The notes below the pieces were generated by a model that did no database searches, was not told where the DNA came from, and worked only from the letters and a program-made list of their open reading frames with translations. 64,000 bases of DNA from Histoplasma ohiense (Eukaryota > Ascomycota > Eurotiomycetes > Onygenales > Ajellomycetaceae): positions 6,386,001-6,450,000 of the forward strand of contig JAEVHH010000004.1 of assembly GCA_017607445.1 (NCBI GenBank). The letters are read 5' to 3'. Within the stretch, counting starts at the first letter, position 1. Every line of letters begins with the position of its first letter. Made by a program: the position numbers and the translations under genes. Below, one piece after another: positions 24,953 to 36,400 of the stretch.

Positions 24953-25401
24953 CTATTTGAAGCAAGTTAGCAACTTTTTACTGAAAATAGAAACAAAGCA
25001 ACACAATACTTACTGACTGAAGATTTCTCTGAAAAATATCATTAAAAAACTACTTTTACTGTTAACAAATGTTTCTATATTGATAACCCACTGATTCTCT
25101 AGTGATTACTTACATTCTTTCTTTGAAATATCAATGGCATGGGTGGGGGAAGGAATCTCTCAATAGCTTATCAGAATTAGAATTTGCTCAGAGGTTCTGA
25201 TTCTCTATATTTTTTATGAAATCATATATTCTATAATTCTATTTATTTCTGTGTTGTCAGTTATGATTCTATTTACTTCTACAAGTTTTGTGTTATCAGT
25301 GAGACAACAAAGATTCACTGTCATTTGTTATCACAAATTATCTACAATTACTCTACAATTTTTTGACCTGCTGAAACAGTGATTCTTTCAGAGGGAGCAG
25401 T
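24953..25401. other. B region upstream of accessory gene, with polypurine tract
   Basis: About 450 bp containing the probable first exon and promoter of the antisense gene. The B polypurine tract GAGGGAGCAG lies at 25,391-25,400, next to the 3' LTR. Confidence 0.55.
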
Positions 25402-25784
25402 TGTAAGAAATCCACACTAAGTTATCAGTGCTAGGTCAAAATTGGCAATTGCTCTAAAGATATGACATCACTGAATATAGCACTGTCAACATCATATCAA
25501 GTTTGAAATCAAGATATTATCTTGTCACTTACATCATACTACATCATCTACATCATAGCAAAGTTCAATCTGTTTACAATACTGTGTATATAGATAGCAG
25601 CTGGCTCAATCTTCTAGAGATCAGCAGATCATTCTGTTTTAATTTGATCTCTACATTCTACAATATTGATATTAATCTGAATTCTCTTCAATATATTACT
25701 GTATTATCTTCTACAACTTAATTCTTGCAGAGTCTTAAGAACTTCTTGTGATATAAGCAGCTAATTCTCATACCACTGCTTACA
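25402..25784 (+). repeat. 3' LTR of B
   Basis: 383 bp, partner of 4,056-4,438, followed by the TCTTT target duplication. Confidence 0.92.
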
Positions 25785-25789
25785 TCTTT

Positions 25790-25972
25790 ATAGAATATAA
25801 TTGATTGTATCTCAGATGTTTAGATACAACAGTCTATATAATTAATAATAAAAATATTCAGATTTATAAAAAATCTCTTATAACAATCAGACACTCAGAT
25901 CTGTAAACAACACATTCAGATGTAAAAATTAATAACAAAACACTCAGATTTCAAACACAGAAAAATCAATTC
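25790..25972 (-). other. A1 leader fragment between B and A2
   Basis: This continues the A1 leader from 4,055 on the other side of B and matches 31,300-31,514 of A2. It ends in AATTC (25,968-25,972), the target duplication of A2. Confidence 0.8.
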
Positions 25973-26505
25973 TGTAACGAGCGTACTTCGATTAACGATC
26001 TAGCACTATCCTAATACAGATTACGAATTGATTAAGGAAAGAAAGAGAAAAGAAATCAGAAGAAAAGTTTGTACAAAGAAGGTTCTTATAGAGAAAGGTT
26101 CAGAGCAGAAGAATGTCAGAAGCTGCTTCACAGTGAAGCACAGAGTGGAAGAACATTAAGAAGTATATGTAAGAATCATTAGAAACTATGCAAGTGTGGA
26201 GTGTGAAGTGAAGAAATCATTGAGAGCTATGCAGAAGAATCATTAGAGACTATACAAGCACAGAACACAGAGCAGAAGAATGTTAGAAGCTATATGAAAG
26301 AATCATTAGAAACTATACAAGCACAGAGCATGGAGCAGAAGAACATTAAAAGCTATGTAGAAGAATTGTTAGAAACTACATAAGTGCAGAGCATAAAGTG
26401 GAAGAACATTGAGAATTACATGAGATCACAACAGTCAGAAACAAGCAGATGCAGAAAAAGAGTTGATTGTGTAAGTTAATTATTAACAGATGCTAATCCA
26501 TCACA
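25973..26505 (-). repeat. 3' LTR of A2
   Basis: 533 bp, bounded by TGTAACGAGCG and CCATCACA on the plus strand. It keeps several CG pairs at its left end (25,978-26,030) and contains tandem ~63-bp subrepeats. Confidence 0.9.
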
Positions 26506-26517
26506 TTATCCCCCTCT

Positions 26518-29500
26518 ATCAGAGTGAGTGAGGACTCATAGATGTTGAGGGTGGCAGTGTCCTTCAAGACAGACACAGATTCCCAGATTGAATGATTATA
26601 TTCTACTCATTTGATGAGGTATTCACAGCAGCAGTGGTTGATTCTATCATCAAGAATTGTTTCAATTTCTCACTTGAGTTTATTGTCTTCTTCTACAATG
26701 ACAGATGACTGTCAATTGAAGATTCTCTGTGAGAGGAATGAATCCTCAGCTGTGGGTTGGAGCAGATTTGTATGAAAGACATTGTGAATGTCAGATGAAG
26801 TGTTGAGTTGATAATTATATATATCTAGCATTTTCTTCACTGTATACTTGATGTGATGATAATCTAGTGTACATAAGAAGTGATCTGTTTTTATATTCTT
26901 GAGATTCAGTCAGACTTTGTCTTCTATATGATATCAGATTGCAGAACTTCTTCTGATATTTGCTTGATCTTTGTAATTTTGCTATACACTGATCATTGAA
27001 GCTTCTGCTTATTCACAGACTTTCTTCAGCTTGCTCATGATGTTCTCTGTTATCTGTATGAGGCTGTGAGTGTATGCAGTTTCTCAGAGAGTCTCAGAGA
27101 AGTTCAGAATCTCTAAGTTGTATCTGTGTAGAAGAAAGAATGAGCTTATGTCTGTTGTAGCAGAATCTCAATCATTAATTGCAATCTCAGTGTGTGGCAG
27201 CAGATTGCTTCAGTTGTCTTGTGTGTAATTGCAGAACTTACAGAGGATGTTCTTTACTGTTTATATCATTCTCTTAATAGCTTCATCAGTCTCTGAGTGA
27301 TACACTGTTGATAACTTTTGTTCAATTTTTAATAATTGACATATGTGGGCTCAGAGTGTGCTGATGAATTGACTGTCTCTATCTGACACAATGAATGAAG
27401 ACAGACTGTGTATATGATAGAATGAGCTTCTGACAAAGACATCTGCAACTACTTCAGTGTCTATTTTGTCACAGAGCTGTAGTATTACACCCTTGCTGAG
27501 TCAGTCAACAATGACTAGAATATTCATAGAACCTCCACTTTCAGATAAGAAAACTGCAAAATCAATAGCTATATCATATCAAGTTCAGTTGAGAACAGAT
27601 AGAAGCTTCAGCATTTCTTTTCAGTGTTCACATCATGCTGTCACTGAGCTGCAGTGATCACAGTTGTGTACAAATCAGTGTATGTCTTTCAACATATCTG
27701 ATCAGTAGAATTCTTGAGTGACAATGTTGTACATGATTTTATGTTCTGAGTGTCTGATTATCAATAAGTCATGAATTTCTTGCATGATCTGTGTTCATAG
27801 AGATTCTGAATCAGAGACTCATTGCCTATTTCAAAAGCATAAGCAGTTGTCATCATCAATTGAACATGCTGAGATATTCATTCTTGAATATACATCTGCA
27901 GGGAATTGAGATGCTCTGCTTTGTACAGCTTCAGCAGCTTGTTGTCAGAATTCATCTGCTTCTGCTGCTAACTTTCATTGTTCTTCAAATGAGAGTTCTT
28001 GAGCTTGGAACTGATTGACATGTATGTGGGGTTTGTCTGGTTGTGTAGAACTTTTTATGATTGCAGAGTTGATTAACTGATACTCTCAGTGTTTCCATCT
28101 GTCATTCAAGTTATCAGATGATATATCTTATTCTCAGTGGAACAGAGCATCTACAAGAATGTTCTCTACTTCAGATCAATAACAAATTGTGAACAAAAAA
28201 TGGCTAAGAAACAATGATCAACACATATATCTCTCAGTGAGCTTATGAGTGGTTGTGAAGTACTCTAGATTCTTATGATTGATAACAATCTCAAATCTCT
28301 CAACACTTATAAGTTTGAATTCCCATTCTTCAAGACATTGTATGATTGCTAGAAGCTTCTTGTCATAGATCTTGTAGTTGCATTCAGTGAGTGACATCTT
28401 TTTCAAGATAAAGGCATAAGATTGTGGAACATCTTCATTGTTATATTGCATCAGTGCTTCATCTACTACATAATCTGAGATGTCTGTTTTGAGAATTGTA
28501 TGCTTATCTGAATTGAATGATTGCAGCATTGAGATGCTTGTGAATATACACTTCAGCTTTTTGAATGCTGTGTCTGCTTCATCAGTTCATTGAAATACAG
28601 TGTCTTTTCAAGTCAGATCTGTCAGTGATTGTACAATATCAGAGAAGTTCTTGATAAATCTTCAGTAGAAGTTGACAAACTCTAGAAAGCTTCTAGTCTC
28701 TTTTACTGAGACTGATGTCTCTCAGTTGAGGATTGCTTCCATCTTCTTAGAATTCATACATACATCTTTTTCAGCTTCAATGATGAATTCTAGATAGATT
28801 GTAGACTTGATCTCAAAGTTGCATTTGTCAATGTTCACTTGCAGTTCAGCTTTTTGTAGATGGTCAAGCATTTGTCATATATGCTTATAATACTCAGTGA
28901 GTGATTCATCAGTGAAGATCAAGATATCATTCATGTATGCTGAGACAATCTCATTGAGCAGATCTTGTAGAGCCCAGTTAATGTATTTCTGAAATGTACT
29001 CAGAGCATTCACTAATTCAAAGAGAGTCACTATTCATTCATATAATCCATAATATGTATGAAAAGCAGTTAGCCATTCATCATCTTCATTAATTCTTATC
29101 TTATAGAAGGCTGCAGAGATGTCAAGCTTTGTAAATCATTTTGCTTTTTCTATTTATTTGAGTGTTTTATTGATGAGTGGAAGAGGGTATCAGTTCTTCT
29201 GCATAATTTTGTTGAGTTCTTGATAGTCAATGCAGAATTGTAAGCCTTTTTCTGATTTCTTTGCAAACAATACAGATGCTGCAGCAGATGAGTTGCTAAC
29301 ACAAATGAAGCCTTTGTTCAGTAATCTGTTGAGCATTTTTCATAGAATAAGAAGTTCATTGTGTGATATACTGTAGAGAGAATCTCAGAATGATTGTGAA
29401 TTCTTACTGTTTTTCTTGATGAGCTCAATTGTATGATCTATACTGAGTTCTTGATGAGAGGGAAGCTTTTCAGCTTCTTTCTCATTGAATACATCTGCAA

Positions 29501-31138
29501 AGTCTTTATATGATTTGAGTAGTTTCTTGCATGATTTCTTGAGGTCTTTGAGTTCTAACTTTTCTAATGCTTTTTTGATATCTGTCATGCTAGCAGTGAA
29601 CACTTGGACATTCTTCTTCTCATGCATTTGATGAGTTAGTAGTTTGTACACTTTCACTGATATCTGAGTGAGATCAGCAGTTCTATCAACATTCTTCTTG
29701 TAAACACAGTCATCTTCTGAGAAAATAAGACAGCAGTTGTGTGTGTCCAACAAGGTTCCAAATTCTGTGAGTCATAATAGATCAAACATTAGATCATATT
29801 CAAGGTTTTGTATTTTGTATATATATATGTTCTTTTTCTCATGTTCTTCTACATCAATATTAAATCTTATCATGTTGTAGAAGATGGATCCTCTGAGACT
29901 GTCAAATTCACTGAGTTTATACAGTTTGAAAAAGAGGATACACTGAAGCTTATGCTTCTCAATCAGCTGGATGTCTATAAGAGTGTAATGAAGAAAACCA
30001 CTGTCTATCATTGCTCATATATTGACTAGACTATTTACAATGACAGAGATCATGATTGTGTCTGCTTGTATCTTCTGCTTGAATCTTCAGCTAGCTTTCT
30101 GCTTTTTGAGTTCTTGTCTGTGTTTTAGAGTGAGAGCTTGTCTTTTCTCTGTTCTTGCCTATTCATGGATGATGCAGTGTTCATGTGTGTGGGGGGTTTA
30201 CTCAGAGTAATTGCATTCAGACATTGATTTGTGAAGTGCTCTGACTTATTGCAGTGTATGCAGACTTCTCTGACAATTTGATTGATGATGTTCTTCTCTG
30301 AGACATTAGAGATTCTCAGATGACTTGCATTCACATATGAGACTCAGTTCATTGATTCTGATTCAGAGGCAGAGGGCACTGCAGAGCAGTTCAAGATATA
30401 TACATTTATTCAGTGAAATTCTCTACAATTTTGAAGCACACAGAACTAAGACAGATTGTTGTTCAATAGATGAAGATCAGTGCAGAATTTGCTGTATATT
30501 GAGAGCTTCAGATACTCTATACTTCAGTTATACAACTGAAAGTTCAAGTTCTTGAACAATATATTGATCTTGATGATGTCATCTCAGTCTTGCTCATCTG
30601 CTTCTAGAAGCTTGCAATTGAATTCAGAAAGATAAGTTGTCAATGTAACATTTATCTGACAAGTTTGATTAAATCAGTCTAACATCTTGGCTTGAAGTGT
30701 AGAATCAAGGAAGAGAGAGTTGAGTTGTTGAAAGACTAGCTCTGACATACACTGATTGTTCTGACAATGATTCATTCAGAGTTGAAATTTCACTAACATG
30801 TCATCATTCAATCTGCTATGAATATACCACACTTGATTGAATAGCAAGTCTATTGCTCATCTGTCAATGTTCAATTTGACATTCACTTTTGACTTTCACA
30901 CAAGATAGAGTGCTAGATCTTTCTTGTATTTATTGAGGATTGAAAGCTTCTCTCTTGAGAGCTTTTCATGAGATGTGGGTGTAGAAAGAACAGTGAATGC
31001 AGAAGTGCTCATCTCAGCAAGTTGTTGTTGCAATTCAGCTATCTATAGCATCTGCTGCTGAAGAATGCTTTGTAGATCTAAGTTATTGTCCATCATGTTT
31101 GAATGTGATGAGTGTTTGTAGAATTGCTTATAGTTCAT
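26518..31138 (-). pseudogene. A2 gag-pol remnant
   Basis: Gag starts at the Met codon 31,138. The CCHC knuckle is near 30,270-30,230. Protease is near 30,000, with an IDSG motif. RT spans about 29,330-28,780, and its active site reads Y-M-N-D (28,937-28,926) instead of YxDD. RNase H is about 28,530-28,150, opening with a TDIS motif. Integrase is about 27,700-26,900 and the chromodomain about 26,690-26,560. Open pieces are 60-120 codons long. Stops are mainly TGA at Trp or Arg positions. Confidence 0.85.
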
Positions 31139-31514
31139 TTCAATATCTAAGAATATGTAATAATAATAAAAGAAAGAGAATACTTGTAGATATTTGATTC
31201 TCTTGCAGACACTATTTGCAGTGTTGCAGCACTAAGCTTGATCAAGCTTCTTTGTGAACACTATTCACAGTGTTACAGTTCATAGACACTTGAGTCTTGT
31301 AGAATACAGTTGATTGTGTCTTGAATGCTTAGACACAATGATCTATATAACTAACAATGAAGACACTCAGACTCACAAGAAATCTCTTGTAACAACTAGA
31401 CACTCAGATCTGTAAAACAATGCACTTGAATGTAAGAACTGATAACAACACACTCAGATGTAAGAACTAATAACAAGACACTTGAGTCTTAAATACAGAA
31501 GAATTAATTTGTAA

Positions 31515-32046
31515 TGTAACAGATGTACTTCAATTAATGATCTAGCACTATTCTAATACAGATTACAAATTGATTAAGAAAAGAAAGAGAAAAGAAATCA
31601 GAAGAAAAGATTGTACAAAGAAGGTTTTTATAGAGAAAGATTCAGAGTGAAAGAATGTCAGAAGCTGCTCCACAGTGGAGTGTGAAGTGAAAGAACATTA
31701 AGAGATACACATAAGAATCATTAGAGACTACACAAGTGCAGAACACAGAGCAGAAGAATGTTAGAAACTACACAGAAGAATCATTAGAGACTACACAAAT
31801 GCAGAACACAGAGCAGAAGAATGTTAGAAGCTACACAGAAGAATCATTAGAAACTATACAAGTACAGAGCACAGAGCAGAAGAATGTTAAGAGCTACATG
31901 AAAAAATCATTAGAAACTACACAAATGCAGAGCACAGAGTGGAAGAACATTGAAGGTTATGTGAGATCACAACAGCCAGAAATGAGCAGGTGCAGAAGGG
32001 GAGTTGATTGTGTAAGTTAATTACTAATGAATGCTAACCCGTCACA
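31515..32046 (-). repeat. 5' LTR of A2, with 63-bp subrepeats
   Basis: 532 bp. Near 31,720-31,950 a roughly 63-bp unit is repeated; read as protein it gives a 21-residue repeat (NVRSYTEESLETTQ core), which is an artefact. The A2 leader follows at lower coordinates (31,139-31,514). Confidence 0.9.
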
Positions 32047-32055
32047 AATTCATAA

Positions 32056-32525
32056 TATAATAGATATACTTTGATTAATGATTTAATACTATTCTAAATA
32101 CAGATTATAAATTAATTAAGAAAAAAAAGAGAAAAAAGATCAGAAGAAAAAATTATATAAAAAAAATTTTTATAGAAAAAAATTCACAGTGAAAGAATAT
32201 CAGAAACTGTTTTACAGTGAAATACAGAATAGAAGAATATTATGAGCTATATAAAAGAATTATTAGAAACTATACAAGCACAGAGTATGAGATGAAAGAA
32301 TCATTGAGAGCTACACAGAAGAATTGTTAGAGACTATATAAATGTGAAACATGAAGTGAAAGAACATTAAAAGCTATGCAGAAGAATCATTAGAGACTAT
32401 ATGAATGCAGAGCACAGAGTGAAAGAACATTGAGGATTACACAGAGCCACAATGTCAGAAACAAGTGGGTGCAGAAGAGGAGTTGATTGTGTAAGTTAAT
32501 TACTAACAGATGCTAACCCATCACA
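32056..32525 (-). repeat. 5' LTR of the outer element A1
   Basis: 470 bp, strongly mutated, bounded by TATAAT (from TGTAAC) and CCATCACA. Nine or ten bases of A1 leader (32,047-32,055) separate it from A2. It marks the right edge of the left transposon block. Confidence 0.85.
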
Positions 32526-32782
32526 GCTGTTAGCTAACATAAGAATCCTTAAGAATCCTTTTGCCTCAAGGCTTGTTTCTGCCACTCCACCGTACGTGAT
32601 TACCCCTATATAGTTATCTAGCGACCACACAATGAGAAGATTAACCATCCCACAGAAGATAACTAAATAGAAGTAATATTAGTAAGTAATATGAAAAGTA
32701 GTGGGTAGCAGACAATAACTAGTTAGTAGCTAATCGCTAAGAGAAGAAAAAGAAGAAAAGAGGAATGAAAATGTGCAAAGTA

Positions 32783-32785
<3 letters not shown>

Positions 32786-32817
<32 letters not shown>
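32786..32817. repeat. AT dinucleotide microsatellite
   Basis: An uninterrupted (AT)n run of about 32 bp within the degenerate LTR; the C LTRs have a short TATATATATA at the same place. Confidence 0.9.
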
Positions 32818-32820
<3 letters not shown>

Positions 32821-32833
32821 GTAGTGATAGCGA

Positions 32834-32999
32834 TGTGGTTTCAACTATGCTGCACCTGGCAGTTGCAGTGTATTGGTGGTGGGGTTACACACCACCACAC
32901 CCACTGGTAAATATACCACTTGAGCGCAACCATTTAACAAACGGTTACGTTGGCTTTTTGCTATGGAAAACCTAGTGGTCATAGTGCTATATTATCACA
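32834..32999. mobile_element. Small TGTG..CACA insertion in LTR
   Basis: 166 bp inserted in the degenerate LTR. It starts TGTGGTTTC and ends TTATCACA, and is flanked by GCGA on both sides (32,830-32,833 and 33,000-33,003; five bases AGCGA if the end is placed one base earlier). Removing it restores alignment to the C LTR. It could be a very small non-autonomous retroelement LTR. It has no coding capacity. Confidence 0.55.
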
Positions 33000-33039
33000 G
33001 CGAGAACACAGTAAGGAAATAATAAACCAGTGCATTACA

Positions 33040-33455
33040 AATTCTATCTATAATACAAATTAAAATTATTATATTGGTATAATTTTTAGAATAATACCTG
33101 AAATGTCTTTGTGATATGTTATAGCCACTCTGTGTGGTATAATGACATAAACTCGCATAACAGAATAGATGGAAGAAACGCTGCAATTAATGCTTAAATC
33201 ATAATATAAATGTACATGTCCATCACAAATCATTATATATATACACAATATCCGGACGTGGGGCGGGTCAATGTACGGAATAGCCGTTAGTTATTCATAA
33301 GACAAGAATTGAATGTGAAAAACACCCGCAAGCAAACACCACGCTATAACACACGCAGCAAAGGGACTGAAGCAAGACGGAAGTGTGGAGAGAGGGAGGA
33401 AAGAGCACTGGTCTGGGAGGCTTGAAAGGTTATTTGAGGAAGTAATAAAAAATAG
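33040..33455. other. Intergenic, downstream of the WDR59-like gene
   Basis: About 415 bp between the degenerate LTR and the stop codon. The left half is A+T rich; from about 33,240 CG pairs are normal. It should contain the 3' UTR and polyadenylation signals of the minus-strand gene. I see no gene here. Confidence 0.6.
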
Positions 33456-36400
33456 TTATAAAGTATCCACTCTCTCCAAGGCATTCTTTGAATCTTCACT
33501 TCTATCAGAAAAATAAGTGCCAGGTTTTCTCGAGGAATGCATTTTGGGATGGAGATCAATATTAAGACCGCGCGTGACCTGCGAGATGAAGGGCAAACTA
33601 TACTTGTTATCGGGGTCTGCATCTGCATCGCGTCTAGAGCTGGGATTGCTAACGGTAACTCCAGTGCTCCGGCGACGATCTCGACGAGCAGGCTGCGACC
33701 GACTTCGATGCGATGGGGATTCATTGACCGTAGCATACTTTTTCTCTGAGGGTGATCTATTCGTGGGTGATGGTATAGGTACCTTGATTACGACATGGTT
33801 GGAACAAATGCAGCCGCAGCCACTTGGGCAGAATGGATTAGTAGTCGTCCTTTTTGCTCTGGCAAAGCGAGGTTGTGTTGAGAACCAGTTCTGATGACAT
33901 TCGACACAGGAAATATGCCCACAATTTAAACACGGAGTAAACATCCCATCGATGACCTCGCCACAAACAACACATGATAGCTTCGCGGGGATTGGTTGTG
34001 AAAGTCTGCATTGGGGGCATTGAATTGCAGGCGAATCACCGCCTCGTGCTTTACTCCTGCGGCTGGGTTTTGCTATGTCGGACATTGCAAAGGCGGAAAT
34101 GTGAAGACCACATCCACATTTGGCGCAATTTCGTTGTATATCCAAGCCTTGATCATTCTCGAAAGGTTTCCTTTCTTGAGAACGAATTGAGGCTAGAGGT
34201 CTCGAATCACGTCCGTCGTGGTCCGACATTCGCTTATCATGATATTTCGAGCGGGATAGGCGATACATGTCGGGGCGACTACCAGTGATACCGTCGATTT
34301 TGAGCACCTCCATGCGTTCTATGGGCATATCCCAAACAAACAGCAAGTCAGCATATGCGGCTCGATAAGCCTTGAAAAGTTGTTTGTGACGCTGATCAAG
34401 GAGGGGTACGTAAGCGTGATTAGCACTATCGAACATATGCTGATTTTTCAAAACTACTCTCACGCCCTTTGGTGGCTTATACTTGGGTGACGTGGGCCTT
34501 TCGCTTTCAGAATCAGAATGGGGTTGTGACGTTGCATTAGTCGATGCGGTTAAATGGTCTGGAATCGCTGATGCAGGTTTTCCGAAAATGCCACCGGCAG
34601 CCGACCTAGTAGGACCATGCATATTTAAGCTGCTTGCGGGACTTGTGCGCTTCTTGTTACCACTACCTGGAGGTGATGAGGATCCTGAAGGTCCAAACGT
34701 AAAAGACCGCGAGAGTGAAGAAGCCAGAGTGGTTCCCAGGCCGGAAACGGAGCGTGGGTTAGAATGATGATCCGGTGATCCTGACAATGACATAACCTGT
34801 GACTGTGACTTTCGGCAAGAGGGTTGTCTGCTCAGTTGGGCTCCTTGAGGAGGAGTGCTTCCAGTTGAGTATATTGGCGGCGTGCCGACATGCCAATGTT
34901 CTGTCGAAGAACAAGCAGAACTTTGAGAAGCCGAAACGACGTTGGCAGAAGCCTTGGGCAACGATGTGAGTCGTGGTATTTCTTGACATTTGCCGCGGAG
35001 GTCTCCTGTTGGTGAACTGCTATCCAGGACTAGCGGGGGGTTGTGCACAATAACTGATGATCGTCTGACCCCATGGATCCCCACCTGGCTCGGATCCATG
35101 CTAGACTCTGGTTCATATAAAATGCAAGAGAGCATCGCCAACATCTGGATGTCCCCCAAACGCTCGAAGTAGTTGAATCTACTCAAAATTAGTCATCGGC
35201 ATACAAGGTCAACTGGCCACCGTTGAGGAGAAACTTACAGAGTTGGAATAAGCCAGCGACCGCCAAGAGGGTGCTCTCCCCAGCTTACTTTGTCTGGGCG
35301 AGAACTGCTGGATGGCTTTTTCCGTGTGAATTTATCGAAGCTCGAATCCACAACGCTATTCTTGCGTTGCATGTCACGCATGACGACCTTTCGTGAAACC
35401 TCAACGGAATCACCACTAGAGACAGGATCTGGAAAAAGCTCGTTTTGTAGTATTAACCTAACGAGACCCCAAGCATGGGCTACATCAAACAGCCCCAGGC
35501 CAGCAGCAGCTGCCATGTTTTGGGTGCACGCTTCTGCAGGGTTGCCAAACACTTGATATTCCTTGGCGAGCTCTCTTTTGGCTGGTAAAAGACCACATAG
35601 ATCGTAAATATGGATGATATTGTGTGGGTTGTCCGATGATGACTTCACGGTACCTACCCCTGTTGTAGATTTTTGAGAATTTTCAGTGGACCTTGAGCGA
35701 TAGAATCCCAAACTTCCACTTCTCCAAGTATTCGGCCCATGGAATTGAGGAGGGAGATTTCCGAGGAGATCTGATGAGCCTGATGAACTCGAAGAGTCGG
35801 CAGACGAATCGTCCGAATAGTCAGAAACTCCATCATCCGTGATAGTGCCCCTACCAGTCCCGACGCCGCTCGAATGTTTTGGGCCCAGTGAGCTTGTCTG
35901 TAATCGGCCAAAGGCCTCAAAAACCCTATCGCCTCGTGCAAGTCTCATATCACTAAGTCCCATGGAACCCATAAAGGCTGACGTCTTCTCTTTTTTGGGA
36001 GGGAAAAAGCACACAAGCCGGCCATCATTGGTCCATAACGCCCCGCATGTTTTAAATACCGGCACCATGACATTCGCATTAACTGGCCGGAGCATCTCAG
36101 AAGCGCTTAGTCCGAGTTGAGAGGCACGGAATTGCCCGTTTTCTTCATCTTCATCGCTAGATTCATCGCCATCAAGCAGGTCAGGGGACTTCAACGCCTC
36201 TCCGAATTGACGTCCCACAAACGCCACACTCTCCTCGACATTATGTTCTCCCAGGAGGTAGCGGATAGCCGCCTCAAGGGATCCTCGCTTCTGAGCGAGG
36301 TATGTCTCAGAAATAGTTCGTAGCCCTGCCGTGATCGTCGAGGCCAATTGTGCAGTGACTGAGCTGGTTTTCTGCACCGTAAATACGGGGACCGAAGCTC

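Larger units (their letters stand above)
4056..25784 (+). mobile_element. Ty3/gypsy element B, interrupted by D1 and C
   Basis: Full-length plus-strand element. The two LTRs are both 383 bp (TGTAAGAAA...GCTTACA). The target duplication TCTTT is at 4,051-4,055 and 25,785-25,789. A polypurine tract (GAGGGAGCAG) precedes the 3' LTR at 25,391. Without the nested D1 (7,134 bp) and C (7,440 bp), B is about 7.1 kb. Order: LTR, gag, PR, RT, RNase H, integrase, chromodomain, antisense accessory gene, LTR. It inserted into the leader of A1. Confidence 0.93.
25973..32046 (-). mobile_element. Ty3/gypsy element A2 (minus), nested in A1
   Basis: 6,074 bp, complete. The 3' LTR is 25,973-26,505 (533 bp) and the 5' LTR is 31,515-32,046 (532 bp). 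Target duplication AATTC is at 25,968-25,972 and 32,047-32,051, placed about 10 bp into the leader of A1. The polypurine tract is the complement of TTATCCCCCTCT at 26,506-26,517. Pol runs to within a few bases of that tract, so this family has no accessory gene. Confidence 0.93.
32528..33039 (+). repeat. Degenerate LTR, part related to C LTR, with insertions
   Basis: The 3' part (from about 32,710) resembles the C LTR and ends in the same GTGCATTACA. The 5' part has a 71-bp segment (32,585-32,655) nearly identical to 38,521-38,592. It contains an (AT)n tract and a 166-bp insertion. No matching target duplication was found, so it may be a solo LTR or a composite. Confidence 0.6.

Noticed and set aside
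31736..32020. 94-codon frame with a 21-residue repeat
   Set aside because: It lies wholly in the A2 LTR and only reflects the 63-bp subrepeat; other LTR copies do not keep the frame.
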